The notes under the pieces are model-generated. The model saw nothing but the letters and a program-made list of their open reading frames with translations. It was not told the DNA's origin and ran no database searches. From Cryobacterium sp. N22 (lineage in GTDB: Bacteria; Actinomycetota; Actinomycetes; Actinomycetales; Microbacteriaceae): a stretch of 64,000 bases of DNA. The stretch lies in contig NZ_PJJP01000035.1 of the NCBI RefSeq assembly GCF_002929555.1, positions 165,156 to 229,155 of the forward strand, given 5' to 3'. Of the stretch, positions 61,397 to 64,000 are shown in pieces. Each line of letters opens with the position of its first letter. Positions within the stretch are counted from its first letter, which is position 1. A program made the translations under genes and the position numbers.

Positions 61397-62098
61397 ATGA
61401 GAGCACGCGCCGGAAAGGGCACCGCACCGCCCGCCGGGAGCCTGCCCACCCCCGCCCGCTCCGGTCGGATCGCCCGGGCCGGCCGGGCCGCCCGGTCGGT
61501 ACCGCCGGCCCCTTCGAGGCCGGACTCGGTGCAGCCGAACCTTGCGCAGCCGGATCCGGTGGCGATGCTGCGCCCATGGCGGCTCGACGACGCGGCCGGC
61601 CTGCAGACGGCGTTCACCGGCAGCACGGACCTCGCCGCCCAATTCGGTGCCATCGAGTTGTCCACGATCGCCCGCTGCCAGAGCTTCATCGCCGAGAACC
61701 TCACACCGGCCACCGTCTCCCGGCAGAACTTCGCCATCAGCGTGGACGGCGTCGCGGTGGGGAATGTGGGCATCGGCAGCATGGAGCACCGGCACGGCAC
61801 CGGCTGGGTCTACTACTGGTTGTCCGCCGAAGCACGCGGGCGGGGCCTGGCGACGCTCGCGCTCGCGTCGATCGCCGACTGGGCCTTCACCGAGCAGGGT
61901 CTGCACCGGCTCGAGCTCGGCCATCGCACCAACAACCCGGCCTCCTGCCGGGTTGCCGCCAAGGCGGGCTTCGCCTTCGAGGGCATCGAGCGGCAGAAAC
62001 TGAAATACGGCTCCGAGCGCTTCGACGTCGAGACCCACGCCAGGCTCCGCACGGATGCCCCTCCCCCGGTCCGCCCGCTGCCCACCGCCACCTTCTAG
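61397..62098 (+). CDS. RimJ/RimL-type GNAT acetyltransferase
   Basis: The 233-aa protein has a GNAT_3/RimJ domain from about residue 57: LRPWRLDDAAGLQTAFTGST, GNVGIGSMEHRHGTGWVYYW, ARGRGLATLALASIADWAFT and HRTNNPASCRVAAKAGFAFE. It probably acetylates protein N-termini or an antibiotic-like amine. The first 56 residues are a basic Pro/Ala-rich extension and may be disordered. TACTCT (61385-61390) lies 6 nt before the ATG, a leaderless arrangement that supports the long start. Confidence 0.88.
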   Translation: MRARAGKGTAPPAGSLPTPARSGRIARAGRAARSVPPAPSRPDSVQPNLAQPDPVAMLRPWRLDDAAGLQTAFTGSTDLAAQFGAIELSTIARCQSFIAENLTPATVSRQNFAISVDGVAVGNVGIGSMEHRHGTGWVYYWLSAEARGRGLATLALASIADWAFTEQGLHRLELGHRTNNPASCRVAAKAGFAFEGIERQKLKYGSERFDVETHARLRTDAPPPVRPLPTATF

Positions 62099-62118
62099 GC
62101 CCGAGCGACTGACCAGCC

Positions 62119-62898
62119 ATGTCGCCGCAGCCCGTTGCCCCTTCCGAGGTGGTCGACCGTCTGCGCGCGGCCGGCTGCGTCTTTGCCGAGGACGAGGCCC
62201 GGTTGCTGGTGACGGCCGCCGTCACGCCGGCCGACCTGGAGCGCCTGGTGGTGCAACGCACCTCTGGCCTACCGCTCGAACAGGTGCTCGGCTGGGTGGA
62301 GTTCTGTGGGCTGCGGATCATCGTGAAGCCGCGAGTGTTCGTGCCGCGCCGCCGTACCGGCCTACTGGTGAAGCGGGCGGCCCCGCTCATCCGGCCGGGT
62401 GCGGTCGTGGTCGACCTCTGCTGCGGCACGGGCGCCGTCGGCGCCGTTCTGCTCACCGGGGAGCCGACCCTGACCCTGTACGCCGTCGACATCGACCCTT
62501 CGGCCACGGCCTGCGCCAAGGAGAACATCGCCCCGCTGGGCGGTACGGCGCTCACCGGTGACCTGTTCGCCCCGCTGCCGCCCGGCCAGCTCGGCAGGGT
62601 CGACCTCGTCGTGGCGAACGCACCGTACGTGCCGACGGATGCGATCGCCCGGATGCCGCCGGAAGCGCGGCTGCACGAGGCCAGGGTCGCGCTGGACGGC
62701 GGCCCCGACGGCCTCGAGGTGCAGCGGCGCCTCGTGGCGGCGGCTGGGGACTGGCTGGCGCCCGGCGGGCACCTCCTCGTGGAGACCAGCGCCGGGCAGG
62801 CCCCGCACACCGCGGCCATCTTCGCCCGGCACGGGCTTACCCCTCGCGTCGTGCACTCCCGGAAGCTGGACGCCACCGTGGTGACCGGCACCGCCTGA
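62119..62898 (+). CDS. HemK/PrmC-like N5-glutamine methyltransferase
   Basis: The 259-aa protein has the PrmC layout: N-terminal helical domain with SGLPLEQVLGWVEFCG and PRVFVPRRRTGLLV, then a class I SAM fold with VVDLCCGTGAVGAVLL, YAVDIDPSATACAKEN and the catalytic loop LVVANAPYVPTDAI. That loop reads NAPY, not NPPY, a mild departure that keeps Asn and Tyr. Its target may not be release factor. It lies 20 bp after the GNAT gene on the same strand and could be co-transcribed. Confidence 0.87.
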   Translation: MSPQPVAPSEVVDRLRAAGCVFAEDEARLLVTAAVTPADLERLVVQRTSGLPLEQVLGWVEFCGLRIIVKPRVFVPRRRTGLLVKRAAPLIRPGAVVVDLCCGTGAVGAVLLTGEPTLTLYAVDIDPSATACAKENIAPLGGTALTGDLFAPLPPGQLGRVDLVVANAPYVPTDAIARMPPEARLHEARVALDGGPDGLEVQRRLVAAAGDWLAPGGHLLVETSAGQAPHTAAIFARHGLTPRVVHSRKLDATVVTGTA

Positions 62899-62929
62899 TC
62901 GGCATCGCCTGATCGGCACTGCGTGCCGT

Positions 62930-62995
62930 CACTGCGCCCCCTACGGGCCGCTGCGCCCGCTATAGCGGGCGCGCCCGCCCGCAAGAGGCGCAGTG
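62930..62995. repeat. Intergenic palindrome, copy D
   Basis: A 66-bp nested palindrome centred at 62962/62963 has an inner perfect 20-bp palindrome (62953-62972) and outer arms CACTGCGCC/GGCGCAGTG at exactly mirrored positions. It lies in the 156-bp convergent gap between the methyltransferase and the dehydrogenase E2 gene. Size and nested form match copies A-C although the sequence differs. Confidence 0.75.
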
Positions 62996-63054
62996 AACGG
63001 CGGGACGACGCCCCGCGGCCACGAACGAGCCGCGAACACCGCGCACCGAAACGG

Positions 63055-64000
63055 CTACTCCAGGAGCAGTGCCGGCTCCTCGATGATGCTGGCCACGTCG
63101 GCCAGGAACCGGCTCGCCACGTCGCCGTCGACCACGCGGTGGTCGAAGCTCGCACCGATGGTGGTGACGAAGCGCGGGCGCACCTCACCGTCGACCACCC
63201 AGGGCTTGAGCTTGATGGTGCCCAGCGCCACAATGCCGGCCTCACCGGAGTTGAGGATCGGGGTACCGGTGTCCATGCCGAACACGCCGATGTTGGTGAT
63301 CGTGATGGTGCCGTTGGCCATCTCGGCCGGGCTGGTCTTGCCGTCCCTCGCCGTGAGGGTGAGCTTCTCGAGGGCGCCGGCCAGCTCGAGCAGGCTCATG
63401 TCCTGGGCTTCCTTGATGTTGGGCACGATCAGGCCGCGCGGGGTGGCCGCGGCGATGCCGAGGTTCACGTAGTGCTTGATCACGATCTCCTCGTCGGTGA
63501 AGACCGAGTTGACAGTGGGGTTGCGCCGCACGGCCCAGATCATGGCCTTGGCCATGATCAGCAGCGGCGACACCTTGACACCGGCGAAGTCGGTGGAGAC
63601 CTTCAGCCGCTTGACGAACTCCATCGTGCGGGTGGCGTCCACGTCCACGAACAGGCTCACGTGCGGGGCGGTGAAGGCGCTGCGCACCATGGTCTGCGCG
63701 ATGACCTTGCGCACGCCCTTGACGGGGATGTGCTCTTCGCGGTCGGTCGGCCACTCCGGCGTCTGGATGTTGCGGAACACGCTGGCCTGGGTGGCCTCGC
63801 GCAGCACGTCCTCCCGGGTGACGTCGCCGAACCGGCCGGTGGGCTCAACCTGGCTGAGGTCGACGCCGAGGTCCTTGGCCAGCTTGCGGATCGGCGGCTT
63901 GGTGATCACCGGGCCGGCGGGTCGGGCGGGCGCGGGGGCGCCGGCCGGCTTGGCGGATGCGGCGGGCGCGGTCGCCGGACGAGCCGGCGGCGTCGCTCGG
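63055..64000 (-). CDS. 2-oxoacid dehydrogenase E2 (dihydrolipoyl acyltransferase), 5' end outside
   Basis: The visible part has the peripheral subunit (E3)-binding domain [20 protein letters not shown] then [12 protein letters not shown], and the catalytic domain with [40 protein letters not shown] and the active site [16 protein letters not shown] (His/Asp). It continues past the window edge into an Ala/Pro-rich linker, where the lipoyl domain should be. It transfers acyl groups in a branched-chain or pyruvate dehydrogenase complex. Which complex cannot be told from this part. Confidence 0.95.
   Translation of the reverse strand, partial: RATPPARPATAPAASAKPAGAPAPARPAGPVITKPPIRKLAKDLGVDLSQVEPTGRFGDVTREDVLREATQASVFRNIQTPEWPTDREEHIPVKGVRKVIAQTMVRSAFTAPHVSLFVDVDATRTMEFVKRLKVSTDFAGVKVSPLLIMAKAMIWAVRRNPTVNSVFTDEEIVIKHYVNLGIAAATPRGLIVPNIKEAQDMSLLELAGALEKLTLTARDGKTSPAEMANGTITITNIGVFGMDTGTPILNSGEAGIVALGTIKLKPWVVDGEVRPRFVTTIGASFDHRVVDGDVASRFLADVASIIEEPALLLE

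Overview
The window is high-GC DNA with dense, short-spaced genes on both strands, many GTG/TTG starts and many 4-bp ATGA/GTGA overlaps. An actinobacterium of the family Microbacteriaceae (Cryobacterium-like) is the best guess. The guess rests on a 13E12-type DUF222/HNH nuclease, a DUF7882-like small protein, an LCP protein, a 6C-like RNA, and many apparently leaderless genes whose TANNNT -10 element lies 6-7 nt before the start codon. No rRNA, tRNA, phage, transposase or CRISPR array is visible. The window looks chromosomal.

Layout. 0-5 kb: small unknown proteins, a cluster of five DnaA-box-like nonamers, a tandemly duplicated and fused SRPBCC gene, a TetR/SMR efflux operon with a perfect palindromic operator, and a Nudix/DUF4406 pair. 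5-11 kb: a DeoR regulator, an MFS exporter flanked by two related palindromic repeats, an MMPL transporter and a DUF5655 protein. 10.7-15.9 kb: an AztABCD-type zinc importer with two AztD-like proteins. 15.9-20.4 kb: an LCP protein, an SRPBCC protein, Dps, a septum-formation lipoprotein, a 6C-like RNA, a lipoprotein and a GNAT. 20.5-28.5 kb: a complete kdp potassium system (extra microprotein, then kdpF, A, B, C, D, E). 28.6-35.5 kb: an EAL-DICT protein, peptidase E, a hexose-6-phosphate mutarotase, a PRISE-like reductase, SdpI, a divergent XRE regulator/methionine aminopeptidase pair and a VOC protein. 35.5-39.9 kb: a MacB-like ABC transporter divergent from a two-component system. 39.9-48.4 kb: a YdeI-like protein, a Met/Cys-rich copper-storage-like protein, a GH1 beta-glucosidase, an ECF sigma/Asp23/CsbD envelope-stress island, a degenerate beta-lactamase-fold lipoprotein and a DUF4232 lipoprotein. 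48.5-54.8 kb: the HNH nuclease, a PIF1-like helicase, an unknown membrane protein and a CopD-CtaG fusion. 54.9-60.5 kb: HU, then zinc-ligand-free ribosomal proteins S14, L33 and L28, the regulator Zur and znuBBCA. 60.5-64 kb: an AAA ATPase, a GNAT, a HemK-like methyltransferase and a partial dehydrogenase E2.

How the genes work together. The strongest theme is zinc. Two unrelated-looking importers (azt and znu), a Zur-type Fur protein and ribosomal proteins that need no zinc lie within 50 kb. AT-rich inverted repeats resembling Zur boxes overlap the promoters of both importers, and both promoters appear to give leaderless mRNAs. Other themes are potassium supply (kdp) and envelope stress (the ECF/Asp23 island, Dps, LCP). 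Seven GC-rich imperfect palindromes of about 25-70 bp sit in intergenic gaps and look like a dispersed repeat family.
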